From Natronogracilivirga saccharolytica (GTDB taxonomy: Bacteria > Bacteroidota > Rhodothermia > Balneolales > Natronogracilivirgulaceae): a stretch of 64,000 nt of DNA. How positions within the stretch are numbered: position 1 is the first letter of the stretch; each line of letters starts with the position of its first letter. Both the position numbers and the translations under genes were made by a program. The stretch spans positions 186,001 to 250,000 of the forward strand of contig NZ_JAFIDN010000001.1 of assembly GCF_017921895.1 (NCBI RefSeq). The letters run 5' to 3'. Positions 8,902-17,915 of this stretch are shown one piece after another. The notes under the pieces were generated by a model. That model was not told the origin of the DNA, did no database searches, and saw nothing but the letters and a program-made list of their open reading frames with translations.

Positions 8902-10785
8902 TTATGGTGTGATTATCATGCCGCTGACCGGCGGGACATCCACATTGAACTTATTCTGTCTGCTGATAATCCGCTTGCCGCTGACCCGGTCGAAAACTCT
9001 TCTGGGCAGATCCGTTACGTCTCCGGAGGAAAAATCAAATGAATAGGTTTCAGAGCCGCGGTTTATTACAACGATCGCAAAATCATCATCGGTGTAGCGT
9101 TTGAATGCCAGAACACGGGCATCGTCATCGGCTTTTATGAGGCGGAACCGGCCTGTCCTGAGTGCATCCCTTTTACCGCGGATGCCGGCAAGCTTGGCGT
9201 ACCAGCTGTACATGTCGTGATCAAATGCCACGGAATCACGCGGACGCTGCCTGGAGTAGGGATGGTTGATTTCGTCATCGTATTCCATATCGGGCCAGAC
9301 CATGGGTTTGCGGTCATCGGGGTCGTCAGCGCCCCACATGCCGGCTTCGGTGCCATAGTAAATCATGGGAGCACCGGTGTAGGCAAACTGGAAGAGCGCA
9401 ACGAGCCGGTGCCGTTTTTTTTCTTCATCGTCGGGGGCTCTGACTTCGTAGGTGTTGTAAATATCCCTGATTTTGCTTTGCTCTTCATCATCCATCCCGC
9501 CCTTGTAGGCATACTCATCATTGACGATCATCGAGGCCAGGCGTTCGGTGTCATGGCCGTCAAGGATATTCTGCATGGCCATATTAGTGCGTTCATCAAA
9601 GTCATTTCTCAGGTCGGCCAGGCGATCAGCAAACTCTGATGCCGTCATACTCTGCTGAATCAGAAATGCGTGTGTGGCATAAGCCCACCGGTAGTTCATC
9701 ACCACGCCAAAAAGATCGTCAGCGATGAAATCCCGGGCTTCATCACCCCAGATCTCAGCGATGGTCAACGCCTCCGGATTCAGATCATAAACCAGCTCAT
9801 GCCACTCTTCCCAGAACTCCTTGCCGAGTTCTGTGGCCATATCAAGCCGCCATCCGTCAATGCCGCTGCCGGCATCCCCATCGGGCGCCATCCACCTTTT
9901 TGTGACGTCAAATATGTGCTGTTTTACTTCCGGATGGAGATTTTCGCCGTCTTCGGCAAACTCGGGGAGCCCCATATACCCCCACCAACCCTCGTAATCA
10001 AAGCCATCTTCATACTCATCACCGAAATCAGTGATTTTAAACCAGTCGAGAAACTCCGAATCCCTGCCGTGTTCCCTTATATCGCGAAAAGCCCAGAAGT
10101 CCCGTCCGACATGATTCCAGACACCGTCAATGATCACACGAATGTCCCGTTTGCGGGCTTCATCAAGCAGCTCAAGAAATAGCTTGTCTGCGGATGTCCA
10201 TTGCCAGGTGTCGGGGTCGGAAGGATTTTCCTGTTCCATAATTTCAATATCGCCTTCGGGATCGGGTCCGAAATGACGGTCAATGTGATGGAAATGGCTG
10301 GCATCGTACTTGTGGAGAGAAACAGCATCAAAAACCGGATTCAGATAGATGGCGGTGACCCCCAGAGTGTCCAGATAATCCAGTTTGTCAATAACGCCCT
10401 GCAAATCGCCGCCGTAGCGTCGCGTAAAGACAAAATCGTAAAAATCAGTCCCCACTCGCTGCTCCCAGTCCGCCCGCTGATACCAATCGCCGGTCCAGGG
10501 AGAAATCTCCCACCCTTCCGGTGCTCCGAGATCCCAGGAATGCGGGTCTCCGATACGCTCCGGGACCGGATCGTTATCGGGATCAGCGTTGCGAAAACGC
10601 TCCGGAAAGATCTGATACCAAACGGCGTCTTTGGCCCATTCCGGTATATTGGCACCGGTTTGAGGACGTTCAACTGATCCACCGTCTGTTTCAGCGGAGG
10701 CCGCTCCGGTGCTTTTCAGGGTCAGCGTTGCCAATAATAAAAGCGGGAAGAAACAACTGGGAAAAAATCTGATAGTCCGGGTCAT
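8902..10785 (-). CDS. Secreted alpha-amylase family glycoside hydrolase (GH13)
   Basis: A 627-residue GH13 enzyme of the neopullulanase/cyclomaltodextrinase-like type, hydrolysing alpha-1,4-glucans or maltodextrins. A signal peptide (hydrophobic 8-24, cut after about residue 31) sends it to the periplasm; there is no lipobox and no T9SS tail. The catalytic triad is visible: Asp315 in GWRLDMA, Glu344 in TIAEIWG, Asp412 in LDGHDTER. The barrel begins at AVWYQIFPERF (54-64), with no large N-terminal module. The C-terminal beta domain ends at residue 627. It resembles the lipoprotein amylase at 12666-14672 through most of its length, so the two look like paralogues. It is divergent from the PAP2 gene. 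Confidence 0.92.
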   Translation of the reverse strand: MTRTIRFFPSCFFPLLLLATLTLKSTGAASAETDGGSVERPQTGANIPEWAKDAVWYQIFPERFRNADPDNDPVPERIGDPHSWDLGAPEGWEISPWTGDWYQRADWEQRVGTDFYDFVFTRRYGGDLQGVIDKLDYLDTLGVTAIYLNPVFDAVSLHKYDASHFHHIDRHFGPDPEGDIEIMEQENPSDPDTWQWTSADKLFLELLDEARKRDIRVIIDGVWNHVGRDFWAFRDIREHGRDSEFLDWFKITDFGDEYEDGFDYEGWWGYMGLPEFAEDGENLHPEVKQHIFDVTKRWMAPDGDAGSGIDGWRLDMATELGKEFWEEWHELVYDLNPEALTIAEIWGDEARDFIADDLFGVVMNYRWAYATHAFLIQQSMTASEFADRLADLRNDFDERTNMAMQNILDGHDTERLASMIVNDEYAYKGGMDDEEQSKIRDIYNTYEVRAPDDEEKKRHRLVALFQFAYTGAPMIYYGTEAGMWGADDPDDRKPMVWPDMEYDDEINHPYSRQRPRDSVAFDHDMYSWYAKLAGIRGKRDALRTGRFRLIKADDDARVLAFKRYTDDDFAIVVINRGSETYSFDFSSGDVTDLPRRVFDRVSGKRIISRQNKFNVDVPPVSGMIITP

Positions 10786-10840
10786 AATTAGATACAGTAC
10801 TGATGCACAGTTAAATTGTGAAAAATAATTTGTGAAATAG

Positions 10841-10933
10841 AGGTATCACCTAAAATAAGGAAGAAAATCGGGATTTTTTCTTCCGATGACAAAAAGCTGC
10901 ATGGAAAAAGAATACCTCAAAACCAAGGTATTC
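10841..10933. promoter_or_regulatory. Cluster of inverted repeats between divergent amylase and PAP2 genes
   Basis: The 285-base divergent region holds AGGTATCACCT (10841-10851), a 9-base inverted repeat GGAAGAAAA/TTTTCTTCC (10859-10884), and a perfect GAATACCT/AGGTATTC pair with 8 bases between (10910-10933). The AGGTAT half-site recurs, so an operator for the amylase is possible; the second repeat could also fold in RNA. No LacI-type AAGCGCTT core is present here. Confidence 0.3.
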
Positions 10934-11070
10934 AATAAACTATGATGACCACACTTATCCATGCGCCGGCTGTTTTATGTTGAAATATGGCGTAATATTG
11001 TATTTATTAGATGTCAAACGTATGCAGTCAGCCATAAAACTTCTTATGCCAGTATAACATAAGTTTCGTT

Positions 11071-11829
11071 ATGCCAATATTAGATAAGTCCAGCCGTCAA
11101 TTTCCCAAGATTAAGATATTGTTCAAGAAAGAGATCCTGATATTGCTCGGCCTGCTGATGGTATTACTGTTCATTCGCGGAGGTATTGAAATTAGTGACA
11201 TGTTTATTGTTGAGCAGGCCAGGCAGTTCGATCAATGGGCGCTGACCATTGTCCGCAGCCCCGAAAATCCCGAACTTCTGCGCGGACCGCACTGGGTGGA
11301 TGAAGCTGTCCGCGACATGACCGCTATGGGAGGGCCAACCGTACTTACCCTTACCATAATATTTGTCGTCGGATATCTGCTTCTGAAACAGAATTACCGG
11401 TCCGCCACTTTGGTCTTTATTGCAACCGCCGGCGGATTGCTGATAAGTCTGCTGCTGAAAGATTTCTTTCTGCGGGACCGTCCTGACATAGTCCCTGCCC
11501 TGATGGTCGAGACATCGCCAAGTTTTCCGAGCGGACACTCCATGCTTTCTGCGGTGGTGTACCTGACACTGGGTTCGCTTCTGACACGGCTGGAGACCAC
11601 GTCACGCATCAGGATTTACACTATCAGCATACCGATATTCATTACCATACTGGTGGGTTTCACCCGTGTACTGCTGGGGGTTCACTATCCGACGGATGTG
11701 CTGTTCGGCTGGACGGTCGGTTTTTTCTGGGCTTCGCTTTGCTGGTTCGTGATGATTGTGCTTCAGGAACAGGATATCGTGGAAAGTGTCCCGGAAGAGG
11801 GTGAAGAAGGAATCTACCATTCTGACTGA
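11071..11829 (+). CDS. PAP2-family membrane phosphatase
   Basis: A 252-residue integral membrane phosphatase of the phosphatidic acid phosphatase type 2 family, acting on lipid phosphates such as undecaprenyl pyrophosphate or phosphatidylglycerophosphate at the outer face of the inner membrane. The three catalytic motifs are intact: KDFFLRDRP (about 131-139), PSFPSGHSM (about 150-158) and TRVLLGVHYPTD (about 198-209). About six membrane segments are visible, with a charged C-terminal tail. The exact substrate cannot be told. A direct repeat TTATGCCARTATWA occurs at 11044 and again over the start codon at 11069, so the leader may be regulated or only slipped. Confidence 0.9.
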   Translation: MPILDKSSRQFPKIKILFKKEILILLGLLMVLLFIRGGIEISDMFIVEQARQFDQWALTIVRSPENPELLRGPHWVDEAVRDMTAMGGPTVLTLTIIFVVGYLLLKQNYRSATLVFIATAGGLLISLLLKDFFLRDRPDIVPALMVETSPSFPSGHSMLSAVVYLTLGSLLTRLETTSRIRIYTISIPIFITILVGFTRVLLGVHYPTDVLFGWTVGFFWASLCWFVMIVLQEQDIVESVPEEGEEGIYHSD

Positions 11830-11883
11830 CAAAACCCTATACATATCTCAACACGAAAAAAAGTCAACAAGTAACACCAGATT

Positions 11884-12140
11884 ATTACATGTGACATTAG
11901 AAATCAAAAATTTAAACAGATGAAATGTCCATGACCGGGCCGGCGCCCGGACACACAACCGTATGATTAAACAAGGTCATGGCATTTCACTTCGTGACCT
12001 TCGGTTCATCTGACTGTATAAATCCAAAATTTTGAGCACATGAAATGATCATGACCGGGCCGGTGCCCGGGCACACAGGATCATGATTAAACACGGTCAT
12101 GGAATTACATCTGACCATATGAATCAAAAATTTTAAGCAC
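11884..12140 (+). repeat. Structured intergenic repeat, locus C (partial plus two full units) upstream of a flavin reductase
   Basis: A truncated unit end (ATTACATGTGAC, 11884-11895) is followed by full units at 11920-11998 and 12040-12115. Each is preceded by an AT-rich spacer like AATCAAAAATTTTAAGCAC, and the last spacer runs directly into the start codon at 12141. Inner stems pair CATGACC with GGTCATG; a second hairpin CCGGGC/GCCCGG sits inside; the block CACACA..(10 bases)..GATTAAACA is conserved. The spacing of 101-120 bases equals one unit plus spacer. The locus accounts for nearly the whole 311-base gap after the PAP2 gene. Confidence 0.85.
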
Positions 12141-12644
12141 ATGAAAAAGGTCTCCGTAAAAGAATCATTTGATGCCTTCAAGCCAGAAAGCTGCGTATTT
12201 GTCATTTCTGTAGATCAGAAGCAAAAGCCCAACGGGATGGTTGCCGGGTGGAATATGAAAAGTTCCATTGAACCGCCGCTTTATGCCGTATCACTGTCCA
12301 AAAGCGGAAACACCCACAAGTTGATCCAGCAGAGCGGAGAGTTTGTTGTTGCCGTTCCCAACAAAGAGCTTGAAAAGGCCGTACGGTACTTCGGTTCGGT
12401 ATCGGGTAAGTCTGTCGACAAGTTTGCAGAATCTGGCCTGGAAACGGTAAAGTCCGAGTATGTGAAACCGCCGCTTCTAAAAAAGGCCACCATCAATTTG
12501 GAGTGTCAGCTCTTCAGGGAAGTCGATTCCGGTGACCACATCATCTTCATAGGAAAAATCCTGGCTGCCTATGTCAGAAAGGGAAAAAAAGTACTGCTGA
12601 ATATGGAGTCTGTGGGTGGCGAAAGAGTCTTCAGGGAATTCTGA
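12141..12644 (+). CDS. Flavin reductase-like domain protein
   Basis: A 167-residue single-domain protein of the flavin reductase/DIM6-NTAB family, which binds FMN in a split beta-barrel and passes electrons from NAD(P)H to flavin or to a partner oxygenase. Visible features are PNGMVAGWNMKSSIEPPLYA and the following SLSKSGNTH (the FMN phosphate region), GEFVVAVPN, and the late GDHIIFIGKI strand. No oxygenase partner lies nearby. Start: the ATG sits exactly at the edge of repeat locus C, so its leader is supplied by the repeat. It converges with the amylase gene, 21 bases apart. Confidence 0.87.
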   Translation: MKKVSVKESFDAFKPESCVFVISVDQKQKPNGMVAGWNMKSSIEPPLYAVSLSKSGNTHKLIQQSGEFVVAVPNKELEKAVRYFGSVSGKSVDKFAESGLETVKSEYVKPPLLKKATINLECQLFREVDSGDHIIFIGKILAAYVRKGKKVLLNMESVGGERVFREF

Positions 12645-12665
12645 TTCCGGAACCCTGCTGCTCTA

Positions 12666-14672
12666 CTACGGCTCTTTCAAAAAAACAGCTGCGGATTTCG
12701 CCGGTATGGTTATCTCCAGAGCCTGATCGCCAAAGTCCCATGCCATGGGCTGCAAACCAAGCACCTCCTGCCATTGCTGAGGATTTTCCACCGGTAAACT
12801 GATATCGGCAGAACCTGTTTCATGGTTATTAAAAACAACAATAGCCCGTTGGCTTCCTTCAAATTCCTGCTCATTTGCTTGCCCGGGGTTTTCGCCGGCA
12901 TTACGCTCATAAACCAGCAGATTGCGGTCATCATCGGTTTTCAGCACTTCCAGCCGGCCTCTTGAAAAAACCGGATTATCCCGGCGCAGCCGGATGAGAT
13001 GCTGATAATAGTTCCAAAGCTCCATATCCGCCTGCACTTCGTCACGCGTACGTTCCCGGTCGAACGGATGCGTTGTCTCGTCTTCAAATGCCAGATCGGG
13101 CCAGATTAACGGCTTGCGGCAGTCAGGATCATCGGCGCCCCACATACCAAGCTCATCCCCCATCCATACATGAGGCGCACCTTTCCACGTAAACTGCTGT
13201 GCCAGAATCAGCCGCACATCGCGCCACGTACGGTCATCCGGACGATGGAGTTTGTAATCGGGGTTTTCGCGCGGGTTTACCTCGTACTTGTTCAGCCCCT
13301 GGTTAAAGATGGATGTGGAGAAGCGTGGTGTGTCATGGCTGGCGGTCAGGTTCATCTGTGCCCTCACAACCTCATCACGCAAACCGTTTTGAATGGAATC
13401 CAGATGGTGTACATATTCGGAGGGATCCGTCAGTTCCGGCTCGGCTCCTCCAAGCCATTGCCTTGTCGGGCGGTACCACCGGTAATTCATGGCGGCATCA
13501 AAAATGTCACCCTGAAGCCATTCGGTGGGATCCATCAGCTTATCCGGCCAGTCAGCCCACCAAAGTTCTCCTACCAGAAAAGCTTCGGGATTGATATTGC
13601 GCACAAACTTGCGATAATCCCTCCAGAAATCGACCGGGATGAGCTCTGCGACATCCAGCCGGAATCCATCGACGCCCCGGTCCACATCCCCGTCCGGTGC
13701 GAGCCAGCGGCGGGTAACGGCAAAAATGTGGCGCTTGAGCCCGGGATGAAAATCTCCGGGAATCAGGTCACCGTGCTCGAAATCCTCAACTGAATCATAG
13801 CGCCGGAACTGGGGCAATTCCGGAACCCCCGCCCATCCGGGATATTCGAATTCATTTTCTTCGGTTTCCGGATCATCGAACCGGTCAATCTGATACCAGT
13901 CGGCATAAGGAGAATCCTCCTGATGTTCCAGAATGTGCTGCCATGCCCAGAACGTGATGCCGGTGTGATTCCATGAATAATCCATTATGACCCGGATTCC
14001 TCTTTTTTGTGCTTCCTCAATGACTTTCAGAAACATTTTGTCCGCTTCCGTCCAGACCCAGGTATCGGGATCAGCGGGATCCTCTCCGGCTATGAGTTCG
14101 CGGTCACCCTCGGGATCCGGACCGAAATTGACATCCACATGACGATAATTCCGCGCATCGTATTTGTGCAGCGACGGGGCATCGTTAACCGGATTGAAAT
14201 AAATTGCCGTGATTCCCAGATCTTCGAGGTAATCCAGCTGATCCAGGACACCCAGCAGATCACCGCCGTACCGGCGCAGGTGCACCCATTCATAGAAATC
14301 CATATCCACGTCGGAAACCCAGTCATCCTCAGAGTACCAGTCCTGTCCCCAGGGTGTTGGCTGCCAGGTCTCGGGATGATCATGGGGCCAGGAACCTTCG
14401 ATGGACCGGAGGGTCGGCTGATTCCCGGAGTCACCGTCACGGAATCGTTCTACGAAAATCTGATACCAAACCGCGTCCTGAGCCCACTCCGGAACGGCAG
14501 TGAGATCTTCATCAGGAACATATTCGGGAACGGCATAAGGATCATCTTCACCACAGCCGGTAACGGTTAACAGTACAATGAGCGGAAGGATGAGAGTAAC
14601 GAAGCTCAGACGATAATATCCTGATGTCACGGCAGGTTGATCTTTCATGCTGAATACCTTTTTAGAAAGCAA
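12666..14672 (-). CDS. Lipoprotein alpha-amylase (GH13)
   Basis: A 668-residue GH13 amylase. The lipobox TVTGC (Cys40 of the long frame) makes it a lipoprotein; the following GEDD is acidic, like the signal that exports lipoproteins to the cell surface in Bacteroidota. Catalytic residues are Asp340 (DGFRLDVAE), Glu369 (FLVGELWW) and Asp447 (TASHDTPR). This is the closest thing here to SusG, the surface amylase of Sus systems, though the catalytic core groups with the periplasmic amylase at 8902. An ATG at 14648 (MKDQPA) is an alternative start that shortens the n-region. It follows the T9SS amylase after a terminator. Confidence 0.92.
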   Translation of the reverse strand: MLSKKVFSMKDQPAVTSGYYRLSFVTLILPLIVLLTVTGCGEDDPYAVPEYVPDEDLTAVPEWAQDAVWYQIFVERFRDGDSGNQPTLRSIEGSWPHDHPETWQPTPWGQDWYSEDDWVSDVDMDFYEWVHLRRYGGDLLGVLDQLDYLEDLGITAIYFNPVNDAPSLHKYDARNYRHVDVNFGPDPEGDRELIAGEDPADPDTWVWTEADKMFLKVIEEAQKRGIRVIMDYSWNHTGITFWAWQHILEHQEDSPYADWYQIDRFDDPETEENEFEYPGWAGVPELPQFRRYDSVEDFEHGDLIPGDFHPGLKRHIFAVTRRWLAPDGDVDRGVDGFRLDVAELIPVDFWRDYRKFVRNINPEAFLVGELWWADWPDKLMDPTEWLQGDIFDAAMNYRWYRPTRQWLGGAEPELTDPSEYVHHLDSIQNGLRDEVVRAQMNLTASHDTPRFSTSIFNQGLNKYEVNPRENPDYKLHRPDDRTWRDVRLILAQQFTWKGAPHVWMGDELGMWGADDPDCRKPLIWPDLAFEDETTHPFDRERTRDEVQADMELWNYYQHLIRLRRDNPVFSRGRLEVLKTDDDRNLLVYERNAGENPGQANEQEFEGSQRAIVVFNNHETGSADISLPVENPQQWQEVLGLQPMAWDFGDQALEITIPAKSAAVFLKEP

Positions 14673-14713
14673 TTTTTAATAATTTTTCAGTGCGTAATAT
14701 AGCACTTCATCCG

Positions 14714-14768
14714 GGTATATGGCAGCAAAAAATGCCTGAGTGGCTGCCCATAGCCCCGGTCATATACC
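14714..14768. repeat. Nested inverted repeat between two amylase genes
   Basis: GGTATATG (14714-14721) pairs with CATATACC (14761-14768), and inside it GGCAGC (14721-14726) pairs with GCTGCC (14743-14748). The structure lies about 50-90 bases ahead of the lipoprotein amylase start, after the terminator of the previous gene. It may be a leader hairpin or operator for the 12666-14672 gene. Confidence 0.35.
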
Positions 14769-14800
14769 TTTTTTGTCCCATACCTGCAAATACTGCCAGC

Positions 14801-14835
14801 AAAAAAAGCCCTGACTGAGATGCTTTCAGCCAGAG
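14801..14835 (-). terminator. Rho-independent terminator after the first T9SS amylase
   Basis: On the minus strand CTGGCTGA pairs with TCAGTCAG (one G-U pair, 7-base loop), followed by GGC and seven T. It begins nine bases after the stop codon of the upstream amylase gene. Confidence 0.8.
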
Positions 14836-14843
14836 CGTGAAGG

Positions 14844-17765
14844 TTATTCAATCAGCATCATCTGCCGCGTCATTTCGGTTTCGGCAGTCCGGAGCCGGTA
14901 TATATAGACTCCGCTGGAAAGTCCGGAGGCATCGAAACGGGTTTCGTGCACACCTGCATCCATCTGTCCGTCCACCAGTGTGGTTACCCGTCTGCCGAGC
15001 ACGTCGAACACCTCAAGGGTAACTTCTGAGGATGCCGGAAGCTCAAAACGGATTGTCGTCTGGGAATTGAACGGATTGGGATAATTTTGTGCCAGGCTGG
15101 TACGCTCGGGCACATCCTGTCCGACCTCTTCTTCGTCATCGGCACTGGTCAGGATATTCTGAGGAGGCGTTTCCTGCTCCTCTGTTGTGTAGATCCGGAA
15201 CTCGCCGGCTTCAAGCGTAATCGGCTGATTTCGTTCTCCTTCATCCACCTCCACCTGACTTCCCTCAAAGAAATTATACCAGGTACCCGACTGCGGAAAT
15301 GCGGGGTCAACCTCCAGCGGTTCTACATCAAAGTTGCCGATGATCACGGCATCCATGTCCGGATGCTCCAGCACAATGCGCCGGTCAAACTGTCCGTGTC
15401 CGGTGCGCATATTCACTTCCGTATCGGTGTCATGGAAGGTGGGATTGTCATGGCGGAGTCTGAGAAGCGCCTGCCAGACCTGATAGAGCGATTTTCGCTG
15501 TGAGTCGTCATAGTATTCCCATCGCACGGGCTTTGCGTCAGTCCGGCCGGGAGTGCCTTCCGGACATTCCCCGAGCGTGCCGTCGCCGGGGCGCAGGCAG
15601 TCGGTGCCATCCGGGCCGTATCCGTATCCAAGCTCGCCGAACTGCCACATCATTTTCGGACCGGGAACAGTAAAGAAGAACGCCCCGACCAGCTTTTGGC
15701 GGTTGAGCGCTACCGGCAGCTCCGTGATATCATAGTCATCGTTGGAGCGGCCATAAGCCAGATTGCGGTACATCAGCCACTGTTCATCGTGGCTCTCCAT
15801 GTAATGAATATGATTGGGCTGCTCCCATCCCTGATTGGGATACCACACACCGGATATATCGGATGAGAAATCGTCGGAGTCAACCCATCCCATGGCAGAC
15901 TGGCTGTAAGCCCTGTTCAAATTGCCCCACAGCAACATGCCGGAGCGGCCTTCATCCGTTCCGTACTCTGCAAGTTCCTGCTCTTCCTCTGCCGCGGCAA
16001 AGTGCTCAAGAATGATGTAGGCATCTTCGTCCACATCCCACATTTCATCGGCCATCCGGGTGAGATTTTCGATGCGGCGTTCATTGTAGCCGTCGAGCAG
16101 ATTACCCTGATCGACATTGGACGCAAATCCCTTGGTCAGGTCAAAACGGTAGCCGTCAACCCGGAACCGCTCAATCCAGTGTCTGTTTGCCCGGTCCATC
16201 CAGTATTTGATGTAATCGTGGTCGTGATTTAGATGGTTGAAAACGTTATATGCGTGTCCCGGACCGATGAACGGATTGTCTTCCGGATCGTTGCCGTAAA
16301 GACCGATCAGAGGAGACTGGTCGGTAGCGTGATTGTAGACCACATCGAGGATAACGGCCATGTCCCGTTTGTGGGCTTCATCAATGACCCGCTTCAACTC
16401 GTGCGCAGGTCCGTAGGCTTTGTCCACGGCAAGGTGAAAATTGGGATTGTAGCCCCAACTGTCATTTCCGTCAAAGTTCGAAACGGGCATCAGTTCGATG
16501 GCGTTAACGCCAAGATTCTTGAGATAGTCAAGCGTATCGGCGAGATTGGCATAGGTGCCGTCATCCAGAAAGTCCCGGATTACCAGCTCGTATATTACCA
16601 GTTCTGACGGATCGGGACGCTCGTAATCTTCTGCCTGCCAGTCATAGGCTTCCCTTCCGGGCTGCATAACGGAGACCATGCCTTCTGTCTGATCTTCGGG
16701 ATAGGGAATAAGATCGGGGTATACATCATCCGGAATCCAGACATCATTCCAGGGATCCAGAACTTTTTCGGAGTAAAGGTCACCGATGCGGCGGTCGCCT
16801 TCAACAAAGTACTGAAAACGATACTCCTCTCCCGGCTCTAAACCGTCGATTTCAATCCACCACCGGACATTGTCTTCGTCTTCGGTATCGCGGTACATAA
16901 AGTAGTCCGGATCAACCTCCCAGTCGGTGAAATCACCGATGACATAAACAAAATCTACAAAGGGTGCATACAGGGAAAGTGTGACAGACTGATCGGAAGT
17001 GTATGTGATACCATCCTCAAGCCCGTCAGGCCGCGCCTGTTCGATAACTTCGGGGTTGACGATGAGAAACATCTCATCTTCGGCTGTATTGCCGTCCTGA
17101 TCTTCGGCTACCGCTTCGAGTTCAATTCGCCCCGTACCGGCGACCGTCAGATCATGTGTCAGAGTTTCATCATCGCCCTCAACTGCTTCCAGGTCACCAT
17201 CCACATACAGCCTGATCTCGTCAAGGTCGGTATCCCTGGCCTGTGCGACAATCTCAACGCTGACTGTTTCATCCTCCTTTGCAAAGTAGGGTTCCAGCAA
17301 GGTTCCGGCAGGGCTTTCGAAGCGCACCGAAACCGGTTCATCAAGAATATCGATAAACAGGTCATCGGTTTGGGTTCCGCCGTCGGAGCTGCGGAGCACC
17401 ATCGCAATCTGGTAGATGGTTTCTCCCGCTTCAACATTGTAAAAATCCGGAATGTTGTCAATTTCAAGACGCCACTGATCCGGGCCGATCTCATCAAGCT
17501 GCGGCTGGGCATCATTGTCGCCCCACTCTCCGATGACGTATTCCCAGCCTCCGCTGTCAATGTCATCTTCACTGGTGATAAGTCCCGTATGGGCATATAT
17601 CTCACCGGTGTATCCTTCCAGGGGGGTTCCTTCAGCGTTGAAGGTAATCGTTACCGGCTCATCCACACTGGGAAAGGATGGATCTACAGTCAGTACCCCG
17701 GCCCTGGCGGAATGCATTGCAACCAACAGGAAGAGGAAAGACAGTATCGTCGTTCGTAGTTTCAT
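14844..17765 (-). CDS. T9SS-exported multidomain alpha-amylase (GH13), copy 1
   Basis: A 973-residue secreted amylase. Order: signal peptide (1-22), an N-terminal beta domain beginning DPSFPSVDEPVTITF (about 28-145), a second Ig-like domain (about 146-240), a CBM48/E-set domain (about 255-345, VYVIGDFTDWE), the GH13 barrel (about 385-790), a beta domain, and a T9SS type A sorting domain (NYPNPFNSQTTIRFELP to the end). Catalytic residues are Asp542 (VDGYRFDLTKG), Glu587 (AYIILEHF) and Asp660 (MESHDEQW). The tail should pass it through the outer membrane and hold it on the surface or release it. It lies 150 bases downstream of its LacI-type regulator and has a full-length paralogue at 25332-28244. 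Confidence 0.93.
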   Translation of the reverse strand: MKLRTTILSFLFLLVAMHSARAGVLTVDPSFPSVDEPVTITFNAEGTPLEGYTGEIYAHTGLITSEDDIDSGGWEYVIGEWGDNDAQPQLDEIGPDQWRLEIDNIPDFYNVEAGETIYQIAMVLRSSDGGTQTDDLFIDILDEPVSVRFESPAGTLLEPYFAKEDETVSVEIVAQARDTDLDEIRLYVDGDLEAVEGDDETLTHDLTVAGTGRIELEAVAEDQDGNTAEDEMFLIVNPEVIEQARPDGLEDGITYTSDQSVTLSLYAPFVDFVYVIGDFTDWEVDPDYFMYRDTEDEDNVRWWIEIDGLEPGEEYRFQYFVEGDRRIGDLYSEKVLDPWNDVWIPDDVYPDLIPYPEDQTEGMVSVMQPGREAYDWQAEDYERPDPSELVIYELVIRDFLDDGTYANLADTLDYLKNLGVNAIELMPVSNFDGNDSWGYNPNFHLAVDKAYGPAHELKRVIDEAHKRDMAVILDVVYNHATDQSPLIGLYGNDPEDNPFIGPGHAYNVFNHLNHDHDYIKYWMDRANRHWIERFRVDGYRFDLTKGFASNVDQGNLLDGYNERRIENLTRMADEMWDVDEDAYIILEHFAAAEEEQELAEYGTDEGRSGMLLWGNLNRAYSQSAMGWVDSDDFSSDISGVWYPNQGWEQPNHIHYMESHDEQWLMYRNLAYGRSNDDYDITELPVALNRQKLVGAFFFTVPGPKMMWQFGELGYGYGPDGTDCLRPGDGTLGECPEGTPGRTDAKPVRWEYYDDSQRKSLYQVWQALLRLRHDNPTFHDTDTEVNMRTGHGQFDRRIVLEHPDMDAVIIGNFDVEPLEVDPAFPQSGTWYNFFEGSQVEVDEGERNQPITLEAGEFRIYTTEEQETPPQNILTSADDEEEVGQDVPERTSLAQNYPNPFNSQTTIRFELPASSEVTLEVFDVLGRRVTTLVDGQMDAGVHETRFDASGLSSGVYIYRLRTAETEMTRQMMLIE

Positions 17766-17915
17766 ATCTTGGATATATTTGGCAGGATGGTTAATTGAAT
17801 CCGGATGGATTCACGTGTTTAAAGTACCTGGTCTCCGGAGCCTCGTGTTTTACCGGATCAATATCTGCTTGTGAGTTTATTTAGTCCGGGCGGAATCCCG
17901 GGTCATCAGGATGCA

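Noticed and set aside
11884-12140. Tandem repeat array resembling a small CRISPR array
   Set aside because: Only two full units with 101-120-base spacing; the units are internally palindromic, the spacers are AT-rich copies of each other instead of unique sequences, and no cas gene is near.
12666-17765. Long frames on the strand opposite the amylases and other GC-rich genes
   Set aside because: They are mirror frames of strongly supported genes, have no domain pattern and no leader of their own.
17766-17915. LacI operator in front of the first T9SS amylase
   Set aside because: No AAGCGCTT core or convincing palindrome was found in this 150-base gap.
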